From JACCTH01 sp963761985 (GTDB taxonomy: Bacteria > Actinomycetota > Acidimicrobiia > Spongiisociales > ZC4RG35), in the NCBI GenBank assembly GCA_963761985.1, contig CAVXIT010000010.1, positions 124,001 to 188,000 on the forward strand: a DNA stretch of 64,000 bases, read 5' to 3'. A model generated the notes under the pieces. It ran no database searches and was not told the origin of the DNA. It saw only the letters and a list, made by a program, of their open reading frames with translations. A program made the translations under genes and the position numbers. Below are positions 17,844 to 26,956 of this stretch, in pieces (position 1 is the first letter of the stretch; the number at the start of each line of letters is the position of its first letter).

Positions 17844-20800
17844 ATGTCACCGGGCCCTTCTGCGTCGAGTTTCAAACCCGTCGGTTCCCAGGTCGATTTC
17901 CCGACTCTGGAACACTCGGTGTTGGACCTTTGGGACGAGCTGGACGCTTTCGTCCGGTCGGTAGAGCAGCGGTCGGCTGATCGAGAATACGTCTTCTACG
18001 ACGGGCCACCGTTCCCGACGGGAAGTCCACATTTCGGGACGCTGCTGGCGTCGGTGATCAAAGATGTCGTGCCCCGTTACTGGACGATGCGGGGATTTCG
18101 CGTCGAGCGGCGCTTCGGATGGGACACCCACGGCCTCCCGGTGGAGATGGAAGTCGAAAAGACCCTTGGCATTTCCGGCCCGCGCCAGATCGCTGAGTTC
18201 GGCATCGATCGTTACAACGAAGCGTGCCGAGCCATGGTCCAAACCAACACCGAGAACTGGCGCAGGGTCATTGGTCGCATCGGACGGTGGGTCGACATGG
18301 ACAACGACTACCGGACGATGGACGTCGACTTCATGGAAAGCGTTTGGTGGGTGTTTCGCCAGTTATGGGACAAGGGCCTGGTCTATAAGGACTTCAAGGT
18401 CCTCCCCTATTCCTGGGGTGCCACGACTCCCCTCTCCAATTTCGAGGTGAACCTGGGGGGATACCGGGAAGTTGACGACCCCTCGCTCACGGTCCGCCTC
18501 CCGGTGGTCGAAGGCAAAGGCTCCCTTCGTGCCGGCGACGTCCTGTTGATCTGGACGACCACTCCCTGGACACTCCCCTCCAACCTCGCCGTCGCCGTGG
18601 GCCAGGACATCGACTACGTCGCCCTCGAGGACAATGGAGTGCGCCACTGGATGGCCGCCGACCGCGTCGGGTCGTACTACGCCGAGACGCCGGTCGTGGT
18701 CGCCAGGGCCAGAGGCAGCGAGCTGCTCGGTGCCACCTATGTCCCGCCTTTCGACTATTTCGAAGAGGAACGGGCTCGCGGCGCTTTTGCGGTGATCGCC
18801 GGTACCGAAGTCTCGACGGAAGAAGGCACCGGGATCGTCCACATGGCCCCGGCCTATGGCGAGGCCGACTTCGCCGCCCTGGCTGGTGCCGGGCTCGATC
18901 TCCTGGTCGATCCGGTTGACGCCGAGGGTCGATTCACCGACGCCGTTCCAGAGGTCGCGGGGCAGAACATCAAAGAGGCCGACGCGACGCTGGTTCGCCT
19001 GCTGAAAGATGCCAGCCGGCTCTTTCGTAACGAACGGATCCGCCATCAATACCCGTTCTGCTATCGCACAGATACGCCGCTCATGTACAAGGCGATCCCC
19101 ACCTGGTTTGTGAGAGTCGAATCGATGCGCGATCGGCTCGTCGCCTTGAACGACGAGGTGCACTGGGTGCCCGACTACGTCGGCAGCCGCCGGTTCGGCA
19201 ACTGGCTCACAGACGCGCGCGACTGGGCGGTGTCGCGCAACCGCTATTGGGGCTCATGTATCCCGATCTGGGAATGCACGAATGGCCACGTGAAGTGCAT
19301 CGGCTCGATCGAGGAGTTGGCCGAGCTGAGCGGTACCCGGCTCAACGACCTGCACAAGCACTTCGTCGACCCGGTGACATTTCCGTGCCCCGACTGCGGC
19401 GGGACCATGACCAGGGTCCCGGAAGTCCTCGACGTCTGGTTCGAGTCGGGATCGATGCCTTACGGCCAGGTGCACTATCCATTCGAGAATCGCGCGAAAT
19501 TCGAGTCGACTTTCCCCGCCCAGTTCATTGCGGAGGGTCTCGACCAAACGCGCGGCTGGTTCTACACGCTCCATGTCCTCGCGGCGGCGTTGTTCGATTC
19601 CCAGGCGTTCCGTAACTGTGTTGTGAACGGCCTGATCCTGTCGACTGACGGGCGCAAGATGTCGAAGTCGCTCAAAAACTATGACGATCCTTCCGAGCTC
19701 CTCGAAACATACGGAGCCGACGCGCTGCGCGCCTATTTGATCAATTCTCCGGTGCTGCGAGGTGAGACGCTCCGCTTCCAGAGCGAGGCGATCCGAGAAG
19801 TGACGCGGACCGTCCTGCTTCCGCTGTGGAATGCACATTCCTTTTTCTCCACGTATGCCCACGCCGATGGGATCACGATCGCCGATCTTGCGGGAGCACC
19901 GCGACCCCAGGATCGTCCCGAACTGGATCGCTGGGTGCTTTCGGTACTGCAGAGCCTCGTCGCCGACGTGAACACGCAGATGGAGGGCTATTACCTCTAC
20001 AACGTGGTCCCCTCTGTATTGGCCTTCGTTGACGACCTGACGAACTGGTACGTCCGGCGATCCCGTCGCCGTTTCTGGCGGCGCCGGGGCGAAGACGACG
20101 CCGACAAACTCGCCGCCTTTGCAACGCTCTACGAAGTCATGACGACGTTCGTTTCGGTGGTTGCACCCGTGCTCCCGTTTGTCTCCGAGCGGATCTATCA
20201 AGATCTGGTCGCTTCAATCGACCCGAGTTCCGCCCGCAGCGTCCACCATGGTGATTACCCCATCGCCGAACCCGCGCTGATCGATCACGAGCTCGAACAG
20301 GCGATGGCCACAATTCGAACCGTCGTGAGCCTCGGTCATGCGCTGCGAAAGCAACATCAAACCAAGGTTCGAAGGCCGCTTCGGTCGTTGACGGTGATCA
20401 CCAACAACCTGGAGGTCGCAGCCGCGGTGAAAGCTCACACCGAGCTGATCGGCGACGAGCTGAACATCAAGACTGTCGCGGTCGCAGAAAGCGGGGAGGG
20501 GTTGCTGCGCTTGTCGGCCAAGCCGGACTTCTCCCGGTTAGGTCCACGCCTCGGCGCCCGGGTACGAGAGGTAGCAGCAGCCATCGGTGAGCTCAGTGCG
20601 ACTGACATCGAAGGCCTGGTCGAGGGACAGGGTGTCGAAATCGCAGGCACGACCGTGACCGCGGCCGACCTCGTCATTGACCGACAACCGGAGCCGGGCC
20701 TGGCAGTTGCGTCAGCCGGTGATCTGGCGGTGGCGCTGGATCTCTCCACGGACCCCGAGCTCGAAGCCGAAGGCCTCGCTCGCGAGTTTGTCAGCAGGAT

Positions 20801-21086
20801 CCAACAGCTCCGTCGCCAACAGCTTCTCGCGGTCACCGATCGGATCGCGGTGGACTGGTGGAGCGAACACCCGCCTTTGGTTGCGGCTGTCGACCGTCAC
20901 GCCGACTACGTCAAGGCCGAAGTGCTGGGGTCAGAGCTGCGCTTGGTCCGAGACCTTTCCAATCACGAAACCGAGCCGATTGAGGGAATCGCACTCCGGA
21001 TCCGAGTTAGTCCCCAGTTTCAACTAGCTAACCGCGCTCCCAGGGCCGGGAGGTCACACGCGCCTTGGCTTCGGACGCCTTCCTGA
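17844..21086 (+). CDS. ileS: isoleucyl-tRNA synthetase with altered HIGH motif
   Basis: Charges tRNA-Ile. About 1080 residues in the layout of the long, eukaryote-like IleRS type: catalytic Rossmann domain, CP1 editing insertion, KMSKS (residues 605-609), anticodon-binding domain and a long C-terminal region. A CPDCGG element (from 515) lies within the catalytic/CP region. The class I HxGH signature reads HFGT (residues 63-66, codons CAT TTC GGG ACG), so the second histidine is replaced by threonine, while the flanks (IKDVVPRYWTMRGF, RRFGWDTHGLP) are standard. The gene ends in a poorly conserved tail that overlaps the convergent divIVA by 59 bp. The long type is often less sensitive to mupirocin, by general knowledge of the family. 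Confidence 0.93.
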   Translation: MSPGPSASSFKPVGSQVDFPTLEHSVLDLWDELDAFVRSVEQRSADREYVFYDGPPFPTGSPHFGTLLASVIKDVVPRYWTMRGFRVERRFGWDTHGLPVEMEVEKTLGISGPRQIAEFGIDRYNEACRAMVQTNTENWRRVIGRIGRWVDMDNDYRTMDVDFMESVWWVFRQLWDKGLVYKDFKVLPYSWGATTPLSNFEVNLGGYREVDDPSLTVRLPVVEGKGSLRAGDVLLIWTTTPWTLPSNLAVAVGQDIDYVALEDNGVRHWMAADRVGSYYAETPVVVARARGSELLGATYVPPFDYFEEERARGAFAVIAGTEVSTEEGTGIVHMAPAYGEADFAALAGAGLDLLVDPVDAEGRFTDAVPEVAGQNIKEADATLVRLLKDASRLFRNERIRHQYPFCYRTDTPLMYKAIPTWFVRVESMRDRLVALNDEVHWVPDYVGSRRFGNWLTDARDWAVSRNRYWGSCIPIWECTNGHVKCIGSIEELAELSGTRLNDLHKHFVDPVTFPCPDCGGTMTRVPEVLDVWFESGSMPYGQVHYPFENRAKFESTFPAQFIAEGLDQTRGWFYTLHVLAAALFDSQAFRNCVVNGLILSTDGRKMSKSLKNYDDPSELLETYGADALRAYLINSPVLRGETLRFQSEAIREVTRTVLLPLWNAHSFFSTYAHADGITIADLAGAPRPQDRPELDRWVLSVLQSLVADVNTQMEGYYLYNVVPSVLAFVDDLTNWYVRRSRRRFWRRRGEDDADKLAAFATLYEVMTTFVSVVAPVLPFVSERIYQDLVASIDPSSARSVHHGDYPIAEPALIDHELEQAMATIRTVVSLGHALRKQHQTKVRRPLRSLTVITNNLEVAAAVKAHTELIGDELNIKTVAVAESGEGLLRLSAKPDFSRLGPRLGARVREVAAAIGELSATDIEGLVEGQGVEIAGTTVTAADLVIDRQPEPGLAVASAGDLAVALDLSTDPELEAEGLAREFVSRIQQLRRQQLLAVTDRIAVDWWSEHPPLVAAVDRHADYVKAEVLGSELRLVRDLSNHETEPIEGIALRIRVSPQFQLANRAPRAGRSHAPWLRTPS

Positions 21087-21738
21087 GATCGACCTCGGGT
21101 TCGGGAAAGATGTCAGAGAAAGTCGGAGGGGTATCGTCGTCGAGCGTCTCATCGCTCGTGACGTCGACGTCGTCTGCCGCGGACATGGAATCGAAGTCAT
21201 CGAGAAGCTCTTCTTCTGCAACGTTCTGGTCCGTGAGCTCCGTAACGTCGTCGGGCTGACCAAGCTCCGCACTCGCACTCACGATCTCAGCGTCCATGTC
21301 GTCGACCTGGTTGCCAATCGCAATTGTCAAGGCGCCGAGGCTGGTGCGCAGGTTGTTGACAAGCTCGGACATGCTCGACACTTCCGACTGGAGACGGTTT
21401 CGCTCTGAGTCGCGGCGGGCGGCAAGCCGTGAGTTCTCCGCCTCGCCTTCGGCCCGGATCGACTCGGCTTCACTCCGGGCGTCCGCCAGCAAGCGGTCCG
21501 CAGTACGCTGGGCGGTCAGGATGGCGCGCGAGATCTCGGACTCGTCGCCACCGCGCTGGGTCGGAGTTGCCTCCGTCTCAAGCACCCTGATCTTGTCGTG
21601 TGCCTCGCGGAGACGTTGCTCGTATGACCGGAGGGTGCCCACGACCTCGTCGAGAAAGTCATCGACTTCGTCCATCTGATAGCCGCGCAAGGCCTGTGTG
21701 AACGCTTTTTGTTCGACATCGATCGGAGTCAGGTTCAT
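21028..21738 (-). CDS. divIVA: DivIVA/Wag31-type polar growth and division protein
   Basis: 236 residues. The N-terminal membrane-curvature domain has ALRGYQMDEVDDFLDEV (about 16-32), the most conserved DivIVA element, then a coiled coil of about residues 35-150, and an acidic tail (EEELLDDFDSMSAADDVDV) that is richer in Asp/Glu than usual. It organises the cell pole or septum in actinobacteria. Last gene of the division cluster on this strand. ATG at 21736-21738; 75 nt upstream ends yggT. The 3' end overlaps ileS. Confidence 0.92.
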   Translation of the reverse strand: MNLTPIDVEQKAFTQALRGYQMDEVDDFLDEVVGTLRSYEQRLREAHDKIRVLETEATPTQRGGDESEISRAILTAQRTADRLLADARSEAESIRAEGEAENSRLAARRDSERNRLQSEVSSMSELVNNLRTSLGALTIAIGNQVDDMDAEIVSASAELGQPDDVTELTDQNVAEEELLDDFDSMSAADDVDVTSDETLDDDTPPTFSDIFPEPEVDLRKASEAKARVTSRPWERG

Positions 21739-21813
21739 TGCTCACCTCTCAGAGTATTCATCACGACATTACGTGGTCCCATCACAAGGGCCAAGGACCA
21801 ATCTCTTGCGTTA

Positions 21814-22065
21814 TCAGCAGACGAAACGAAGAAGGAGGCGGAGGCCAAATAAGAGGATGAGGGGGGTGAGGTCGATGGCGGCCATGCCGAGCCGGAGCGG
21901 GGGAATCACCCGGCGCATCGGGAGAATCACCGGATAGATGATCCGGTCCAGGAAAACCTGAACACGTCCCAATGGATGGACGGAAGACACCCGCACCCAG
22001 GAAAGAATGACCCAAATCAGGACCGCCCAGGAGTACGCCTGGATCAGATAGCAGATGATGATCAA
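21814..22065 (-). CDS. yggT: YggT-family membrane protein
   Basis: 83 residues, two hydrophobic segments and the family core RVQVFLDRIIYPVILPMRRVIPP. YggT proteins are small integral membrane proteins found next to sepF and divIVA in actinobacteria; a role in division or osmotic tolerance is suggested for the family. Here it sits between those two genes. A 13-bp tandem repeat lies just upstream (22087-22125). Confidence 0.85.
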   Translation of the reverse strand: MIIICYLIQAYSWAVLIWVILSWVRVSSVHPLGRVQVFLDRIIYPVILPMRRVIPPLRLGMAAIDLTPLILLFGLRLLLRFVC

Positions 22066-22086
22066 GGATCAGTCTTTGCCCAAGTG

Positions 22087-22125
22087 AGTCTCATTTGGGA
22101 GTCTTATTTGGGTCAGTCTTATTGG
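22087..22125. repeat. 13-bp tandem repeat between sepF and yggT
   Basis: Three units on the plus strand: AGTCTCATTTGGG (22087-22099), AGTCTTATTTGGG (22100-22112) and the shorter AGTCTTATTGG (22115-22125). It fills nearly the whole sepF-yggT gap. No hairpin is obvious. Confidence 0.75.
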
Positions 22126-22131
22126 ACCGTC

Positions 22132-22776
22132 TCAACCAGCTGAGTCTTCTTCGGCAAGCTCGTATACGCCGAGGCGTTGCAGCCGGCGGCGCTCATCGCG
22201 ACTGACGGTCACCCGGGGCGGCATCACCATCACGAGGCCTTCACCGACCTTGCTCATGGTTCCGTCGAGGGCGTAGATCAAGCCGCTCCCAAAATCGATC
22301 ACCCGGCGAACAAGGTCCGGTTCGGTGCGTCGCAGGTCGAGCACCACGGGCACCTTGTCACGGACGCGATCCGCCAGAATCTTGGCGTCACCGAACTCCT
22401 CGATCAGGAGGATGTCGGCTTGGACGTCTACTGGTCTCACCGCGCGCACAGGTGAGTCGACCGAGTCGCCAGGTCGAAATGCCGAAGTCCTCGAATTGGC
22501 GCTCGGTGGCTCAACCCGACGGCCCTCTACGCGAGAGAAAGTGTCGAGCTGGCGAGGGTCCTCGCGCCTCTGGTCCGGGCGGCGATATCCGCCCCGGTTT
22601 TCGTTGTCGTCTTCCTCTTCCCAGCTGGCCCGGCCGCGGCCCGACCCTCCCCATTGGCCCTCGGGCCTTCCGGTGCCGCGTGATCGACGAGGGTCTTCGC
22701 CCATGGGGTCGCCTTCGTCGGGGTCCTCGTCTACCAGACCGAGGTAGACAAGAGCTTTCGAGAAGAGAGATGCCAT
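22132..22776 (-). CDS. sepF: SepF cell-division protein
   Basis: Membrane-associated FtsZ anchor used in bacteria that lack FtsA; consistently, no ftsA is seen in this cluster. About 214 residues. MASLFSKALVYLGL is the amphipathic membrane-binding N terminus. A disordered, charged region of about 100 residues follows, then the SepF core (VDVQADILLIEEFGDAK, RVIDFGSGLIYALDGTM, KVGEGLVMVMPP). The start ATG at 22774-22776 is chosen because it opens with the amphipathic helix; the frame runs further up to 22851 without similarity. Confidence 0.93.
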   Translation of the reverse strand: MASLFSKALVYLGLVDEDPDEGDPMGEDPRRSRGTGRPEGQWGGSGRGRASWEEEDDNENRGGYRRPDQRREDPRQLDTFSRVEGRRVEPPSANSRTSAFRPGDSVDSPVRAVRPVDVQADILLIEEFGDAKILADRVRDKVPVVLDLRRTEPDLVRRVIDFGSGLIYALDGTMSKVGEGLVMVMPPRVTVSRDERRRLQRLGVYELAEEDSAG

Positions 22777-22831
22777 ATCTGATGCCCTTTGTGCCGGAAG
22801 CCCTTTTGGTCGGGGCGTCTTAGTGGTGCCT

Positions 22832-23491
22832 CTAGTTTGGCACCGGCTCAAAGATAGCCCGGCCTATCCGGACAATCGTGGCGCCTTCGGTCACGGCCGC
22901 CTCAAAATCGTCGCTCATCCCCATGGAGAGCTCGGTCGCTCCCGGAATGCGCTGAGCGAACTCGGACCCGAGGCTCGCCAGTTCCCGGAAATACCGGATG
23001 GCTGCCGAGGAATCCGACACAGGTGGCGGGATCGCCATCACGCCCTTCACCTCGACTCCGAGCGTGCGCGCTTTGAGTCCCAACGTGATCGCCTCCTCCG
23101 GATCGACTCCATGTTTTGTCTCCTCTCCTCCGATTCGCACCTGAATTAGCGCCGGGGGAGGATTGCCGGGACCTTTCACCCAGGCGGGGATCAGATCCGC
23201 CCGGTCGAGTGAATGAAACAGCCTCACAATCGGGCGAACGATTCTCACTTTGTTCGTTTGGAGCGGTCCGATGAAATGCCAGACGATGTCGTCAGGAAGC
23301 TTCCCCACTTTGGCCGCCAACTCCTGGGCCCGATTCTCGCCAAAGTGCCTTTGTCCGTGCGCATAGAGCGCGTCGATCTCCTCGACCGATCGTTCCTTGG
23401 TGACGACGACGAGCGTGATCTCGTCCGGTGAGCGACCCGCAGACTTTGCCGCTGCGGCGATTCGAGTCCGAACGCGATCTAAACCGTTCAC
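22832..23491 (-). CDS. yggS: YggS/PLPHP-family pyridoxal phosphate homeostasis protein
   Basis: 219 residues, single-domain alanine-racemase-like TIM barrel. The PLP lysine is in LVVVTKERSVEEI, and HFGENRAQE, WHFIGPLQTNK and LSMGMSDDFEAAV are family motifs. It buffers PLP and affects amino-acid metabolism; it is usually in the division cluster between pgeF and sepF, as here. The start GTG at 23489-23491 overlaps the pgeF stop as GTGA; the longer open frame up to 23653 only shadows pgeF. Confidence 0.92.
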   Translation of the reverse strand: MNGLDRVRTRIAAAAKSAGRSPDEITLVVVTKERSVEEIDALYAHGQRHFGENRAQELAAKVGKLPDDIVWHFIGPLQTNKVRIVRPIVRLFHSLDRADLIPAWVKGPGNPPPALIQVRIGGEETKHGVDPEEAITLGLKARTLGVEVKGVMAIPPPVSDSSAAIRYFRELASLGSEFAQRIPGATELSMGMSDDFEAAVTEGATIVRIGRAIFEPVPN

Positions 23492-24099
23492 TCGTCTAAC
23501 CAGGCCACCGCTGCCATTCGTTCTCGCGCGCCATCCCGGCGGTGGCTCCAGTATTGCGACTGGTGATAGGTGCAATCCCCCGCCGAGAGCACTGAGAGAG
23601 GGGCCAGTTGACTGCGAATCGAGCTGGGAAGATCGGCCGACGTCGTGCCCCAAGTGGTGGTGGTGACAAAGCCGGCGAATTCCTCAGCGACTTCCGGGCC
23701 CACCTCGAAACAGCACGGGCCGATGGCTGGTCCGATGACGGCTTCGGTGATTTCGATTCCCGCATTGCGCATCGCCTCGACCAGCTTTCCTACCACCCCC
23801 GAGCGTGCGCCTCGCCACCCGGCGTGCGCGACCCCCACTCCCTTTTCGGATCCAACGACTACCCCCGCGCAGTCCGCGGTGAAAACCGCGAGGCCTAATC
23901 CGGCGACTGTGGTGTAGAGGGCGTCGGCTTCCCCCGCGTCACCTGGACTCGAAACCCGGACGACTTCGGCCCCGTGTTGCTGGCGCACCGTGGCCCATTC
24001 GCGCGGAGCCCCGATCGATGTCGCCCATTCCCTCCGGGCGTTCAAGTCTTTTCGTAAATCGCCGTCGGCTGCGTGGCTAAACCCGAAGCCGACTTTCAC
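23488..24099 (-). CDS. pgeF: PgeF/YfiH-family purine nucleoside phosphorylase-like protein
   Basis: 203 residues of the former 'laccase domain' DUF152 family. Motifs: QQHGAEVV, FTADCAGVVV, VGVAHAGWRGARSGVV (metal-binding Cys/His) and IGPAIGPCCFEVG. Family members cleave or phosphorylyse adenosine/inosine, and E. coli YfiH prevents wrong peptidoglycan stem peptides, which fits the location directly after ftsZ. GTG start overlapping the ftsZ stop; GTGA overlap with yggS downstream. Confidence 0.9.
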   Translation of the reverse strand: MKVGFGFSHAADGDLRKDLNARREWATSIGAPREWATVRQQHGAEVVRVSSPGDAGEADALYTTVAGLGLAVFTADCAGVVVGSEKGVGVAHAGWRGARSGVVGKLVEAMRNAGIEITEAVIGPAIGPCCFEVGPEVAEEFAGFVTTTTWGTTSADLPSSIRSQLAPLSVLSAGDCTYHQSQYWSHRRDGARERMAAVAWLDE

Positions 24100-25139
24100 C
24101 CCTGAACGAAAGACGGAATGTCGACTGTGTCGGGCTGACGTGGTGCGCCCGGCCGGTTGGAACTCCGCTTGCGGTCGAAACCGGCGGCAATCACGGTCAC
24201 CCGCATCTCTTCACCCAGGTTGTCGTCGATGATCGCCCCGAAGATGATCTCGGCGTCCTCATCGGCGTGGGCCGCCACGGTTTGGGCAGCCTTGGTCGCC
24301 TCGTGCAAAGTCATCGAGGTGGGACCGGCCACACAGAGCAACACTCCCCGGGCTCCCTCCATTGACGTTTCCAGCAGCGGTGAGGAAATCGCGCGCTGAG
24401 CAGCTTGGGCGGCTCGCTCATCACCCGTACCGCGACCGATGCCCATGACGGCGGTTCCGGCATCGGACATAACTGTCTTCACATCCGCGAAGTCGACGTT
24501 GATCAGACCCGGGGTGGTGATCAGATCGGTTATCCCCTTGACCCCGTTCATGAGCACATCGTCGGCCAAACGAAAGGTCTCGGTCATCGGCGCTTTCGGA
24601 TCGGCGACATCGAGCAACCGATCATTGGGGATGACGATCAAAGTGTCGACCGCCTCGCGCAAGCCCTGGATACCTTCCTCGGCGTGGAGGGCACGGCGCC
24701 GGCCTTCGAAGCCGAAAGGACGAGTAACCACGCCGACGGTCAGTGCGCCCAGGCTCCGTGCCACTTCGGCCACAACCGGGGCCCCTCCGGTGCCGGTGCC
24801 GCCGCCCTCGCCGGCCGTGATGAAAACCATGTCGGCGCCTTTGAGCACCTCTTCCAGTTCCGTGCGGTGACCGTCGGCCGCCGCGCGTCCTACCTCGGGG
24901 TTGGCTCCGGCCCCGAGACCGCGAGTCACCTCCCGACCGATGTCGAGTTTCACATCGGCGTCGGACATCAACAGGGCCTGGGCATCGGTGTTGAGGGCGA
25001 TGAACTCGACTCCTCTCACCCCGGCTTCGATCATCCGGTTGACCGCGTTGACGCCGCCTCCGCCCACACCCACAACTTTGATGACAGCCAGGTAACCGGC
25101 GGGTTGGGGGGCGCTTCGTTGACTGGATCTAGAACTCAT
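24096..25139 (-). CDS. ftsZ: cell division GTPase FtsZ
   Basis: Tubulin-like GTPase forming the Z ring. 347 residues, shorter than the usual 380-400. GGGTGTG (112-118) is the tubulin signature and NVDFAD (214-219) the T7 catalytic loop. The C-terminal conserved peptide is VDIPSFVQG (339-347), joined by a linker of only about 15 residues (323-337), one of the shortest one would expect. With no FtsA, SepF is the likely anchor for this peptide. The ATG start lies after a duplicated GGAGATCGAC Shine-Dalgarno region (25142-25165 on the plus strand). Confidence 0.96.
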   Translation of the reverse strand: MSSRSSQRSAPQPAGYLAVIKVVGVGGGGVNAVNRMIEAGVRGVEFIALNTDAQALLMSDADVKLDIGREVTRGLGAGANPEVGRAAADGHRTELEEVLKGADMVFITAGEGGGTGTGGAPVVAEVARSLGALTVGVVTRPFGFEGRRRALHAEEGIQGLREAVDTLIVIPNDRLLDVADPKAPMTETFRLADDVLMNGVKGITDLITTPGLINVDFADVKTVMSDAGTAVMGIGRGTGDERAAQAAQRAISSPLLETSMEGARGVLLCVAGPTSMTLHEATKAAQTVAAHADEDAEIIFGAIIDDNLGEEMRVTVIAAGFDRKRSSNRPGAPRQPDTVDIPSFVQG

Positions 25140-25141
25140 TA

Positions 25142-25165
25142 GTCGATCTCCAATGGTCGATCTCC
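25142..25165. repeat. 14-bp tandem duplication carrying the ftsZ ribosome-binding site
   Basis: GTCGATCTCC at 25142-25151 and again at 25156-25165 (period 14). Read on the minus strand, each copy is GGAGATCGAC, and the copy nearest the gene provides GGAG a few bases before the ftsZ ATG. The duplicate upstream could compete for or store ribosomes. Confidence 0.65.
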
Positions 25166-25265
25166 GATTGAGGGATGGAATGGAAGGTGAAGTAGAGGTT
25201 TAGCCCGCGCCGTCGAGCTTGTAAACCCGATACCTTAAGGCTCACGTTGAGCATGACAGTTGAAG

Positions 25266-26033
25266 TCATTCGGCGGCAGTCGGAAGGGTAATGGCCGGTC
25301 GGGCGGGGGCGATCAGATTGATCAGGGAGCCGGGCACCAGCTGCTGGCGCAGGATCGTGTTCAAGGCCCGGGCCTTTTCGGCCATGTCAATTGCACGACC
25401 GAGCCGCACCTCGTAGCCCCCGATATTTCCCCAGAGCTCCTCGCCTCGCATTTCGATCGTCGCCCCGCCGAAGAGGAGTGGGTCGATGTTGGCGGCAAAC
25501 TCCAGACCACCGAGGAGCGTGGCTCGTTGAGAAGCATCCACCGTCACCCTCGGCATGCCCGATCCCGGCTGACCCGCGGTGTCAAGCACTACGCCGTCGA
25601 CGCCGACCAACGACCAGGCCGCACCATCGGCGATCCACGCCACTGGCAGGCGCGGGGTTACCGTGACCAAGACCCCATTGGGCCATTGCCGTACCACCTC
25701 GGAGGCCAACACCCGCGGATCGGATTCGAGGTTGGCTTCGACTTCGGCGGGCCGCACGGTGACAAGCGGCTGTCCGAGATCGATTCCGGTCCGGGTGCGG
25801 AGCTCGCCAGCGAGGCCGGGGAGGGTTCCTTCGACCGTGATCTCATCCACCGCCAGGAGCGGAGACCGCAACACCCATATCGCCAGCCCGACGAAGAGGG
25901 CGAACAGGAGGAAGATGCCCAAGCGGGAGAGACTCGAACGGGTCCGGCCCTCGGCGACTTCGGCGCGACGTCGCAACATTCGGCGATCGATTTCGATCAC
26001 CGCGCCGGGGGGCTGGCGCTGCGATTTGCTCAT
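25266..26033 (-). CDS. ftsQ: FtsQ-type division protein
   Basis: About 255 residues. Cytoplasmic basic N terminus, one helix (about 37-60, GIFLLFALFVGLAIWVL), then a POTRA domain (LLAVDEITVEG, PLVTVRPAEVEANLESDPRV) and the FtsQ/DivIB beta domain. Bridges the septal peptidoglycan synthases FtsW/FtsI to the Z ring with FtsL/FtsB. Start ATG 26031-26033 with GGAA shortly upstream; the open frame to 26114 is upstream shadow over the murB end. Position murB-ftsQ-ftsZ is standard. Confidence 0.9.
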   Translation of the reverse strand: MSKSQRQPPGAVIEIDRRMLRRRAEVAEGRTRSSLSRLGIFLLFALFVGLAIWVLRSPLLAVDEITVEGTLPGLAGELRTRTGIDLGQPLVTVRPAEVEANLESDPRVLASEVVRQWPNGVLVTVTPRLPVAWIADGAAWSLVGVDGVVLDTAGQPGSGMPRVTVDASQRATLLGGLEFAANIDPLLFGGATIEMRGEELWGNIGGYEVRLGRAIDMAEKARALNTILRQQLVPGSLINLIAPARPAITLPTAAE

Positions 26034-26052
26034 TGCTTTTCCATTCTGCGAA

Positions 26053-26956
26053 TTAATCGTCAGCGAATTGGCCAACGAACTGGATCTCGGGTTCGAGCAC
26101 GATTCCAGTCTCACTAGCGACGATCTCGCGTACCTTCCGAACTAAAAGGTAAACATGGTCGGCCGTCGTGCCCGGCATTGCGACAAAGAAGTTGGCGTGC
26201 TTCGTCGATACTTCGGCCGCCCCCACTTGCAAACCTTTGAGTCCGAGAGAATCGATGATCCGTCCCGCCGAGTCACCTGGTGGGTTCTTGAAAACCGACC
26301 CGGCATTCAGGGTGCCTCCCGGTTGATGGAGACGACGCCAGCGAGTGTGTTCACGAATTAATCCCAGTCCTTCGGCTGAGTCCCCTTCCTGCGCTCTAAA
26401 CGAGGCACGGAGAACGACGTCGGTGCTTGCCACCGATGTGCTCCGGTATCTCATCTGCAGCTCGGAGGCGTCTGCCGTTCTCTGCTCGCCGGTGCGGAGG
26501 TCGAAGATCTGAGCAGAGACGAGAGCGTCGGCGATCTCCGAACCGAAACAGCCAGCGTTCTGCCGAACTCCCCCACCGGTGCTGCCGGGAACGCCAATCA
26601 GAAACTCGAGTCCGCGTTGGCCGGCGGAAGTCGCAGCTGCGCGCAACCAGGGGCAGTGGCACGATCCCACCCACCGTCACCAGGCCGTCAGCAACGTCGA
26701 TGTCATCGAACTCCGAGCCGAGCCTGACCACCACGCCGCCAAATCCGCTGTCCGCGATGACCAGGTTGCTCCCCCTACCCAACGCCAGCACCTCCAATGG
26801 TTCGTCAGCCAGAGCGCGGGCCAGGTCAGCGAGATCTGCGCGGGTCGCCCCGTCAAGGAGATATGCCGCCGGTCCGCCCAAGCGATAGGTGGTTAGCGCG
26901 CCAAGTTGGACGTCCGTGCGCAGGCGACCAGCCGCTACTAATTGCGCCAGCGTCAC
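26053..26956 (-). CDS. murB: UDP-N-acetylenolpyruvoylglucosamine reductase, split by a one-base frameshift
   Basis: FAD enzyme that reduces UDP-GlcNAc-enolpyruvate to UDP-MurNAc. The first frame (GTG at 26956) has the FAD-binding start LGALTTYRLGGPAAYL and LALGRGSNLVIADSGF and continues to IVPLPLVA (about 26645). The next frame carries AAATSAGQRGLEFLIGVPGSTGGGVRQNAG..., GGTLNAGSVFKNPPG (catalytic Ser region) and ends at 26053 with LEPEIQFVG. One surplus base in the GCGCGC stretch near 26640 would rejoin them in one frame of normal length. Because murB is essential and no second copy is seen, a sequence error is more likely than a dead gene. GTGA overlap with murC upstream. Confidence 0.85.
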
